Part shown: in pieces, positions 58,040 to 64,000 of the stretch | Numbering within the stretch: the stretch's first letter is position 1 | Layout: the number at the start of each line of letters is the position of its first letter | Source of the DNA: Paractinoplanes lichenicola | GTDB taxonomy: Bacteria > Actinomycetota > Actinomycetes > Mycobacteriales > Micromonosporaceae | DNA: 64,000 nt | NCBI RefSeq assembly: GCF_016785085.1 | Contig: NZ_JAENHO010000003.1 | Location: 558,001-622,000, forward strand | Direction of reading: 5' to 3' | Notes under the pieces: model-generated | The model's database searches: none | Seen by the model: only the letters and a program-made list of their open reading frames with translations | What the model was told of the DNA's origin: nothing | Translations under genes and position numbers: made by a program

Positions 58040-58752
58040 CCGGCCGCACCGCGGTCGTCCTGGTCGCCCACGGCAGCCGGGACCCGCGGGCGGCCGCATC
58101 CACCCAGGCATTGGCCCGAGCCGTGCGCCGGGCCCACCCGTCGTGGGACGTGCACGCGTCGTTCCTCGACCACGCGGGCCCGCGGCCGCTCGACGTGCTG
58201 CGCTCGCTGCCCGGCCGCCGGGTCGTGCTGGTGCCGTTGTTGCTCACCGCGGCCTATCACGGCCGGGTCGACATCCCCGCCGTGGTCGCCGAGGCGGCCT
58301 CGCTGCCCGTCGACGTGACCCTGGCCGACGTGCTGGGTCCGTCGCCGCTGCTGGTCGACGGCGTCGCGCGGCGGCTCGGCCCGGCCCGGCTGGACGCGGT
58401 CGTGCTGGCCGCGGCGGGCACGCGGGACGCGGCCGCCCGCGAGACGATCACATGGGCCGCCGGGGCCCTGAGCGCCCGCCTGAGCGTTCCGTGCCTGGCG
58501 GCGTACGCCTCGGCCGCCCCGCCCGACCCCGGCGCGGCTGTGAGCCGTCTGCGGGCCGCTGGTGCCCGGAGGGTCGGCATGGCGACCTATTTCCTGGCGC
58601 CCGGTTATCTGTACGACGTGGCGGTGCGCTCCGCGCTCGAGGCGGGCGCGGTGTCGGCGGCCGAGCCGCTGGGGGACGCGCCCGAGCTCGTACGGCTGGT
58701 GGCCGCCCGCGTCCGGGCCGCCGCCGGCCGAACTCTGCCCGTCGCGGCCTAG
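58021..58752 (+). CDS. Sirohydrochlorin chelatase (CbiX-like)
   Basis: 243 residues from ATG 58021, overlapping the end of cysH by 19 bp. VLVAHGSRDPRAA and TAAYHGRVDIP carry the metal-chelatase histidines, and the second half (ATYFLAPGYLYDVAV) repeats the fold. It inserts Fe2+ into sirohydrochlorin, giving the siroheme required by the sulfite reductase of the same operon. Its stop overlaps the stop of the convergent GntR gene (CTAG). Confidence 0.92.
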   Translation: MRTARLTGRTAVVLVAHGSRDPRAAASTQALARAVRRAHPSWDVHASFLDHAGPRPLDVLRSLPGRRVVLVPLLLTAAYHGRVDIPAVVAEAASLPVDVTLADVLGPSPLLVDGVARRLGPARLDAVVLAAAGTRDAAARETITWAAGALSARLSVPCLAAYASAAPPDPGAAVSRLRAAGARRVGMATYFLAPGYLYDVAVRSALEAGAVSAAEPLGDAPELVRLVAARVRAAAGRTLPVAA

Positions 58753-59114
58753 CCTTTTGCCAGTGCTGCCTGCACGATTCGGACGGCCTCGCTGGTGTCG
58801 ATGCCGAGGGCGGCGATGACGGCGGCGTACTCGGCGGCGGCACGATGGGCCCGTTCGCGGCCCTGCTCGCCGGCCGCGGAGACGAACGAGCCGGCCGAGC
58901 CGCGGGTCTCGATCAGGCCCGCCTCCTCCAGCTCCCGATAGGCCCGGCCGACCGTGTTGACGGCCAGACCGAGATCCGCGGCCAGGCGGCGGATGGTCGG
59001 CAGGCGGGTGCCCACGGCCAGCGTGCGCTCCTGGATCTGCGCGGCGAGCTGAGCGCGCAGCTGCTCGAACGGCGGCACCGGCGACGCCGAGTCGATGACG
59101 ATCATGCGAGTCAT
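58749..59114 (-). CDS. GntR family regulator (YtrA-like)
   Basis: 121 residues from ATG 59114, overlapping the upstream membrane-protein stop (ATGA). Winged helix: PFEQLRAQLAAQIQERTLAV, RLPTIRRLAADLGLAVNTVG, RAYRELEEAGLIETR. The short helical C-terminus without a ligand domain is that of the YtrA subfamily, which usually controls an adjacent membrane protein or ABC gene. It probably represses its own operon through the inverted repeats at 59926-59973. Confidence 0.92.
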   Translation of the reverse strand: MTRMIVIDSASPVPPFEQLRAQLAAQIQERTLAVGTRLPTIRRLAADLGLAVNTVGRAYRELEEAGLIETRGSAGSFVSAAGEQGRERAHRAAAEYAAVIAALGIDTSEAVRIVQAALAKG

Positions 59115-59911
59115 CGGACGCCGAAGCCACGCAGGGCGCGCCGTCCGTCCCCGACCGTGATCAGGGCGAGCGCGATCACGCTGAGGACGATGAAGACGAG
59201 CCAGCCCGAGTTCCACGGGTCGAGCCCGGCGTCGAACACCGACACGACCGGCAGCGACCACACCACGGTCGGCAGGGCCACCTCGCGGGCGTCCTCGACG
59301 CGCATGAGGAAGTCGGCCCGCAGCGAGCCCTCGTCGTCGGCCACCACCGGGTGGGTGAGCACATGGTGCAGCTGGACGGCCGTGCCGGCCGCGACCCCGC
59401 ACAGGCCGATGAGCAGAATGACCGCCGCGTATCTGGCGGCGCCCTCCCGGACGGTCAGGGTCGCGATCGCCAGCACCGCCGCGCCCGCGTACGTGGTCAC
59501 CAGCAAGGCGGCTCGCGGCACGCCGAGCACAGTGCGCCAACCGGGCCGGACGGAGTGGGTCGCCCGGCGGGGCAGCGCCGCGGCGGCCTGCTGATCGACC
59601 CGCCGGACCTGTCGGTCGAGCAGGGAAAGGCCCAGGACCAGAGCGGCCACCAGGGCACCCAATGCCACCAGAGCCCAGCGGCGCTGGGTGCCGAACGCGG
59701 CGTCGGCGGGGCGGATCGGCAGGGCGGAGACGTAGACGAGGGCGGTGGCGACCAGGAACACGGCCGGGATCACGGCGGCGGCGAGTCGTGCGCGGCGTCT
59801 GACCGTCAGGCGGGCCGCGAGCATGGGGGTGGGCGTTACTTCGGTCAGGGCGCGGGCGGCCAGCCATTGGCGGGCCAGCTCCAGCTGTGTGGGACGCGCG
59901 TTGCTCGGCAT
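59111..59911 (-). CDS. Integral membrane protein coupled to GntR regulator
   Basis: 266 residues from ATG 59911 (GGGAGG upstream). After an Ala/Arg-rich soluble N-terminus, about five or six membrane helices are visible (AAAVIPAVFLVATALVYVSA, WALVALGALVAALVLGLSLL, AVILLIGLCGVAAGTAVQL, WLVFIVLSVIALALITV). No transporter signature is seen. The function is unknown; its regulator is encoded immediately downstream. Confidence 0.85.
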   Translation of the reverse strand: MPSNARPTQLELARQWLAARALTEVTPTPMLAARLTVRRRARLAAAVIPAVFLVATALVYVSALPIRPADAAFGTQRRWALVALGALVAALVLGLSLLDRQVRRVDQQAAAALPRRATHSVRPGWRTVLGVPRAALLVTTYAGAAVLAIATLTVREGAARYAAVILLIGLCGVAAGTAVQLHHVLTHPVVADDEGSLRADFLMRVEDAREVALPTVVWSLPVVSVFDAGLDPWNSGWLVFIVLSVIALALITVGDGRRALRGFGVR

Positions 59912-59925
59912 GGCGGCCTCCCTGG

Positions 59926-59973
59926 CTTGTCGCAAGTCTTGTCTCAATAGAGTGCGACAACGTTTGCGACAAG
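59926..59973. promoter_or_regulatory. Nested inverted repeats, probable GntR operator
   Basis: CTTGTCGCAA (59926-59935) and TTGCGACAAG (59964-59973) are perfect inverted arms. Between them a second TTGTC...GACAA pair (59938-59960) is nested. They lie 15-62 bp before the start codon of the membrane-protein/GntR operon. Confidence 0.65.
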
Positions 59974-60647
59974 TCAATCGTGGGCCTGGTTGGTGCTTGA
60001 CGGGGTGCGGGATCGGCGCTGCGGTGGCGCGACGGGCTCGGTAGCAGCGGCTGTGGCGGGGCGGTGGCCGGAGCCGGGCCGGGTCGCGCCGCGCAGGGGC
60101 CGGGGGAGTCGCCTCAGGCCGCGCTCTACGTTCAGGGAGCGCACGGGCCGCTCAGGCCGCCCGGGGCCCGCTCAGGCGCGTTAGGGGTGTTAGATGCGGC
60201 CCACCCGACCGGGGGACCCCCACCCTACTCATGGCGCCGCTTGATCGTCGGCGACTGTCCACAGTCTCTCACGAAAGCGAAAATCGGCGTTCGAGTTATC
60301 CACAAGTCTCCCCGCGCCACGGCCGGAGCTCGCGCTACGGCCGTCCGTCCAAATCGGCCTCGCGAGGAGCCATCGGTTCGCGCTAATGCGGTTGGGCGCC
60401 GCCACGTGGCGTACGGGATGAGTGAGGCGACCCGGTGACCGTCGCTCAGCGTTACCGGCGGTTGTGCGCTCCGCCGACGTCCACGGCCGGTGAGGGGAAT
60501 GTGGACCATTCGTGTCGGTGACGCAATTTCGAGATCATTTCGCGGATTCTCGATGAAACCCAACGTGATCGAATTGGCGCACTCGGCGAACCTCTCGGGT
60601 TCCTCTCAGGATTCGGCGCGCTGAGTAATCGATCGGAAACAGCAAGA
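59974..60647. other. Intergenic region with two DnaA boxes, no gene
   Basis: CTGTCCACA (60255-60263) and TTATCCACA (60296-60304) are DnaA-box sequences in the same orientation, 41 bp apart. The left part (60040-60180) is Arg/Gly-type low complexity. A frame on the minus strand around 60225-60563 has no ribosome-binding site and is not called. Confidence 0.5.
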
Positions 60648-60674
60648 CGCCCCGGTGCCGTTCGGCCCGGGGCG
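60648..60674 (-). terminator. Terminator of whiB1
   Basis: Stem CGCCCCGG / CCGGGGCG with an 11-base loop, 21 bp after the whiB1 stop, followed on the minus strand by TCTTGCTGTTT. Confidence 0.75.
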
Positions 60675-60695
60675 CAAATGCTGTGGGGGATTGGT

Positions 60696-60950
60696 TCAGG
60701 CGGTGGGAGCGCCGACCCGCAGGCCGCCGCGACGCTTGACCGCGCGCCGCTCGTCTTCGCTCATACCGCCCCATACGCCGGCATCCTGTCCGGACTCGAG
60801 GGCCCAAGTAAGGCAGCCCTCGGTCACGGGACACCGCCGGCACACGGCCTTGGCCTGCTCGACCTGCAGGAGCGCGGGGCCAGACGTCCCGATCGGGAAG
60901 AACAGCTCCGGGTCCTCGTCGCGGCAGATCGCATCGTGACGCCAGTCCAT
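60696..60950 (-). CDS. whiB1: WhiB1-type redox/NO-responsive regulator
   Basis: 84 residues from ATG 60950 (AAGGAG upstream). The family core is complete: AICRDEDPELFFP, then CRRCPVTEGC (C-x2-C-x5-C), GVWGG and the basic C-terminus RRAVKRRGG. Length and sequence are those of the essential mycobacterial WhiB1, a 4Fe-4S protein that binds the primary sigma factor and reacts with nitric oxide. CRP-like sites upstream mirror its known cAMP control in M. tuberculosis. Confidence 0.94.
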   Translation of the reverse strand: MDWRHDAICRDEDPELFFPIGTSGPALLQVEQAKAVCRRCPVTEGCLTWALESGQDAGVWGGMSEDERRAVKRRGGLRVGAPTA

Positions 60951-61410
60951 GGCGGCAACACTCCTTGTTTCGGATGGGGTAATGAATTGCGTTACTGGTT
61001 TACCTATGCGTGCGCGGGCGGCCTGCGGGGTGTGTGACCCTCGGCTCGCCGTGCGTAGCAAGCTTTTGTGTTATCGGATGCTGTTCGGCGCCTCTTGATT
61101 AGGAACGCGCGCAAGCAGCAACCGGTTACTTCTTATCGCTTGTGAATGCTTTCACGAACTCGTGCGATGTCAAGGGTAGCGCCGGAAGTTTCTCCGGGCG
61201 GGTGAGCTGGCTCACGCCCTCTTTGTCCGGTTCTGACGCTTGCGCCGGAGCCGGTTGACCTACGCCTCCATCAATGTAGTACGGTCCGCGTCCCTCTGCC
61301 GACCTTTTGACCGTGTTTCTGTAACGGATTGTGAGGCCGGGGCTTAACGTGACCCGCCGGTAACCGTAGGTTGGTCACTCTTGCTCCGGCCCTATTCGCC
61401 TACCCAGCGG
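60951..61410 (-). promoter_or_regulatory. Long upstream region of whiB1
   Basis: 460 bp without a gene between whiB1 and the lipid kinase stop, all upstream of whiB1. It contains two CRP-like palindromes (61141-61216) and AT-richer patches (61060-61160, 61255-61330). The length suggests a long 5' untranslated region or several promoters. Confidence 0.6.
61141..61216. promoter_or_regulatory. Two CRP-like sites upstream of whiB1
   Basis: TGTGA-N6-TCACG (61141-61156) matches the CRP consensus TGTGA-N6-TCACA in 9 of 10 positions. GGTGA-N6-TCACG (61201-61216) is a second, weaker site. Their centres are exactly 60 bp apart, close to an integral number of helical turns. Confidence 0.65.
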
Positions 61411-62361
61411 TCAGCAGATCACACGTAGCGCTTCGGGAACGGACACGAAGTGCACCTTCTGACGCTCGCCCAGATAATCGCCGTCCAGCTGAAACGCCTG
61501 CGGCCGGCTCGCGATCACGGTGAACTCGTCCTGGTCGTGCAGGTGCACCACCTGCTTGCCGTGCGGCTCGGCCTTGCGCAGGGCGAGCTGGGCCATCGTG
61601 CGGCTCGTGCTGGTGACGGCGAGACCACGCAGCGCCATCACGTCGAGCCCGCGGTCGAACGAGGCGCCGGGGCTCGGGTTGATCGGGCGGTCGCCCAGGT
61701 AGGTCCAGGGGGCGGTGTTCTGGACGATCACGGTGCCGAGGTCGGCCTCGGCGGGCTCGCCGGGACGCTCGATGGTGAGCGGCGGGGACTTGCGATCCTC
61801 CCGGGTGAGCATCTGCCCGACCACCGAGCGGAAATAGAGAGCGGGCGTCGACGTGCGCCCCCGCAGCCGCGCCTGCTCGACCCGGCGTACGACGGCGGCG
61901 TCCAGACCCATGCCGGCGGCGAAGGTGAAATAGCGGTCGTCGGCCCGGCCGAGCCCGATCACCCGGTGCCGGCCGTCGCGCAGGCCGTCGAGGATCACGC
62001 TGACGCCCTCGACCCAGTCGCGGGGCAGGCCCAGCGCGCGGGCGAAGACGTTGGTCGATCCGCCCGGGACGACGGCGAGCGCCGGCAGCACGTGGGCCCG
62101 GGGGCCGGTCAGCCCGCTGAGCACGGCCTCGGCGGTCATCAACCCGTTGACCGCCTCGTTCACCGTGCCGTCGCCGCCCAGCGTGACAACCACGTCGACC
62201 CCGCTCTCGGCGGCGGAACGAGCCAACGTCGCGGCGTGACCACGGCGGGTCGTGTATTCCACCGACAGCTCGACCGCGCTGCGCAGTGCCCTGACCAGGA
62301 CGTCCCGGCTGCGCTCGCTGGTGGTCGTAGCCTTGGGGTTGACCAGCAGTAACGCTCGCAT
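61411..62361 (-). CDS. Diacylglycerol kinase family lipid kinase
   Basis: 316 residues from ATG 62361. The N-terminal strand LLLVNPKATTT, catalytic-loop motif VVTLGGDGTVNEAVNGL (GGDGT) and PGGSTNVFARALGLP are those of DAGK/YegS-type kinases. It phosphorylates diacylglycerol or a related lipid at the membrane. It is divergent from the small membrane protein at 62414. Confidence 0.93.
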   Translation of the reverse strand: MRALLLVNPKATTTSERSRDVLVRALRSAVELSVEYTTRRGHAATLARSAAESGVDVVVTLGGDGTVNEAVNGLMTAEAVLSGLTGPRAHVLPALAVVPGGSTNVFARALGLPRDWVEGVSVILDGLRDGRHRVIGLGRADDRYFTFAAGMGLDAAVVRRVEQARLRGRTSTPALYFRSVVGQMLTREDRKSPPLTIERPGEPAEADLGTVIVQNTAPWTYLGDRPINPSPGASFDRGLDVMALRGLAVTSTSRTMAQLALRKAEPHGKQVVHLHDQDEFTVIASRPQAFQLDGDYLGERQKVHFVSVPEALRVIC

Positions 62362-62413
62362 GCGCGGCACTGTACCCAAGAGCCGCCCGAAACACTGTCG
62401 GTATGGTGCTCGA

Positions 62414-62809
62414 GTGACCGGTGAGAAGTCAGTCGTTGACAACCCCGCGAGCCTGATGTGGGCGGTGCGGCTGCTCTATCTGGAGTGCGCCGCCCTGGCC
62501 GGGCTCACTGTCTATTTGGTCGTCCTCGATCTGACGAGCGATTCGGTGAACGTCGGAGTGGCCGTCGCATTGACCGTGTTCGCCGCTCTCGGCGTGGCGG
62601 CGATCTTCTTCGTGGCGCGGGGGCTCGGCCGCCGCACCCGGGGCGCGCGCGGGCCGGCGATCGTCATCCAGCTCTTCACGATCGCCACCGGCGGCTTCCT
62701 GCTGCAGGTCGGCCCGGTCTGGCTGGGCGTGGTGCTGATGGTCCTCGGGGTGCTCGTCGGCCTGCTGACCGTGCTCCCGGCCAGCACCCGAGCGCTGGGC
62801 ATCGATTAA
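62414..62809 (+). CDS. Small four-helix membrane protein
   Basis: 131 residues from GTG 62414. Four membrane helices fill the protein (about 16-37, 46-67, 80-98, 100-120) with a basic loop RGLGRRTRGARG. A conserved actinobacterial type of unknown function. It is divergent from the lipid kinase and 38 bp before the GntR gene. Confidence 0.8.
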   Translation: MTGEKSVVDNPASLMWAVRLLYLECAALAGLTVYLVVLDLTSDSVNVGVAVALTVFAALGVAAIFFVARGLGRRTRGARGPAIVIQLFTIATGGFLLQVGPVWLGVVLMVLGVLVGLLTVLPASTRALGID

Positions 62810-62847
62810 TCGCCCTCATTCGGCGGGCCAGGGCCTACCCTGATGAG

Positions 62848-63540
62848 GTGACCGGATCAACGGTGCGCCCGCCCGCGTATCAGCTGCTGGCGGACGAGTT
62901 ACGGGCCGACATCACTTCGGGACGACTGCAACCCGGCGAGCGCCTGCCACCGGAGCCCGAGTTGTGCGTCAAGACGGGCGTCAGCCGCAGCACGGTCCGC
63001 GAGGCCCTGCGGCTGCTGGCCAGCCAGCATCTGATCGTCACGACCCGCGGGGTCACCGGGGGCAGCTTCGTCGCGCATCCCGACGCCGAGCAGCTGGCCG
63101 AGAGCCTGACCACGGGGTTCACGCTGCTGACGAAGTCGGACGGGGTGGGTTTCGCCGACCTGCTCGAGTTGCGCCGGGCGATCGACGTGCCGGCCGTGGG
63201 CCTGGCCGCGCTGCGCCGCGACGACGACAACCTGACCGAGATCCGGGGCGCGTTCTTCGACCCCGCCGTCGACGACTTCGAGACGATGATGGCCGCGCAC
63301 GCCGCCTTCCACATGGCCGTCGCCAAGGCCACCCAGAATCCGCTGTTCGAGCTGGTGGCGCGGCCGCTCTATCACGCCGAGTTCGGCGAGGAGGTCACCG
63401 ACGACCTGCCCCCGGGCTACTGGCGGCAGATCGACGCCGACCACCGGCTGCTGCTCGATTGCCTGATCATGCGGGACGCGGAGTCGGCGACCCGGGCCGC
63501 GACCCAGCATCTCGACTACATGGCGGCGGTCGTGCGTTAA
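62848..63540 (+). CDS. FadR/GntR family regulator with FCD domain
   Basis: 230 residues from GTG 62848. Winged helix at 8-75 (YQLLADELRADITSGRLQPG, VKTGVSRSTVREALRLLA) and a helical FCD ligand domain (about 95-225) with the metal ligands spread over FETMMAAHAAFHMAVAKATQ and DADHRLLLDCLIMRDAE. The ligand is probably a small organic acid; the target is not evident from the neighbours. Confidence 0.92.
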   Translation: MTGSTVRPPAYQLLADELRADITSGRLQPGERLPPEPELCVKTGVSRSTVREALRLLASQHLIVTTRGVTGGSFVAHPDAEQLAESLTTGFTLLTKSDGVGFADLLELRRAIDVPAVGLAALRRDDDNLTEIRGAFFDPAVDDFETMMAAHAAFHMAVAKATQNPLFELVARPLYHAEFGEEVTDDLPPGYWRQIDADHRLLLDCLIMRDAESATRAATQHLDYMAAVVR

Positions 63541-63545
63541 GACCC

Positions 63546-63959
63546 TCAGCCACCCGTACGGCGGGTGACCAGCCGGATCGTCGCGCGCTGGCCGGTCGCC
63601 TCCGCGGCCGCCGAGGTGGTCAGCGCGGTCAGCACCTTCCAGGCGAACGACGACTCGGCGGGCAGTTTGGCCCCCCGTACGGTCGTGACCGTGACCTCGA
63701 CGGTCAGCGCGTCCTCCGTGACGGCGAAGCGGCACTCGAGCTCGGCGCCGCGCGTGGCGATCGCCAGCAGCATCGCGCACGCCTCGTCGACCGCGATCCG
63801 CAGATCCTCGATCTCGTCGAGCGCGAAGTGCAGCCGGGCGGCCAGGCCGGCCGTCGCCGTGCGCAGCACGCCCAGATAGCCGCCGTCGGCGGGCACGGTG
63901 AGCATGACGACGTCGTCACCGATCGCCGGGTCCGGGTGTGTGTCCGTCAGCTGAGTCAC
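63546..63959 (-). CDS. RsbW-like anti-sigma ATPase
   Basis: 137 residues from GTG 63959 (GGGAGGAG upstream; GTG 63974 is an alternative). The degenerate GHKL fold is recognised by LRTATAGLAARLHFALDEIE, LRIAVDEACAMLLAIA and EVTVTTVRGAKLP; the region SSFAWKVLTALTTSA ends it. It resembles the SigF/SigB-regulating anti-sigma ATPases of actinobacteria. It is convergent with the FadR-type gene, so the sigma factor is not directly downstream. The promoter lies at the window edge. Confidence 0.85.
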   Translation of the reverse strand: MTQLTDTHPDPAIGDDVVMLTVPADGGYLGVLRTATAGLAARLHFALDEIEDLRIAVDEACAMLLAIATRGAELECRFAVTEDALTVEVTVTTVRGAKLPAESSFAWKVLTALTTSAAAEATGQRATIRLVTRRTGG

Positions 63960-64000
63960 CGTTGCTCCTCCCACCGCTGAGCAGACTCTAGTAGCAGAGC

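Noticed and set aside
60225..60563. 112-codon minus-strand frame upstream of the GntR operon
   Set aside because: No ribosome-binding site, no domain, and it includes both DnaA boxes.

Overview
The window is about 72% G+C and holds 65 protein-coding genes I can support, including one partial gene and one leader peptide, plus two tRNA genes. It is chromosomal DNA from a filamentous-type actinobacterium. Supporting signs are a sigma-R/RsrA pair, two WhiB proteins, a UPF0182 membrane protein, MacS/PdtaS-type kinases, many secreted glycan-active enzymes and frequent GTG starts. The gene set and protein wording fit Micromonosporaceae (Actinoplanes-like); that placement is inference. No insertion sequence, prophage, plasmid or CRISPR array was seen.

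Layout. 0-5 kb: partial zincin-like protein, secreted PDZ/Lon-like protease, UPF0182 membrane protein. 5-6.3 kb: two identical initiator tRNA genes facing each other across low-complexity DNA. 6.3-8.6 kb: MarR regulator divergent from an FAD monooxygenase, then a small secreted protein. 8.6-15.6 kb: a DUF6745 pair and a complete five-gene STM4011-STM4015 operon (two radical SAM enzymes, a phosphatase/sulfatase-fold hydrolase, an ATP-grasp-like protein and a leucine-rich-repeat protein) with every junction overlapping. To my knowledge its product is unknown. 15.6-20.3 kb: SDR/TetR pair with three operators, lamin-tail secreted protein, and a signal peptidase fusion with its probable substrate. 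20.4-27.8 kb: pentapeptide protein, TerC, PH-like protein, spermidine synthase-like protein, small zinc proteins, MalQ. 27.8-31.3 kb: extracellular glycan degradation (GH46 chitosanase, GH16 glucanase, degenerate GH16). 31.3-36.1 kb: MacS/MacR two-component system, HATPase/STAS regulators and a transporter.

36.2-63 kb follows a backbone known from Mycobacterium tuberculosis Rv3219-Rv3228 (from memory): hisN, rsgA, aroA, SRAP peptidase, whiB, sigR-rsrA, biotinyl protein, pdtaS, whiB1. Two accessory blocks interrupt it. At 44.3-50.8 kb a duplicated module pairs coiled-coil DivIVA-like proteins with small secreted proteins of a shared unnamed family, around a membrane glycosyltransferase. At 55.2-59.9 kb there is a sulfite-assimilation operon behind a leader peptide, followed by a GntR/membrane pair. 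A lipid kinase, a membrane protein, a FadR-type regulator and an RsbW-like protein close the window.

The best candidates for undescribed biology are the STM401x operon and the coiled-coil/secreted/glycosyltransferase module. Other notable observations are a probable CTG start codon for rsgA, a consensus sigma-R promoter in front of a two-start sigR gene, a GH16 homologue with all three catalytic acids exchanged, CRP-like sites upstream of whiB1, and several tracts of decayed intergenic repeats.
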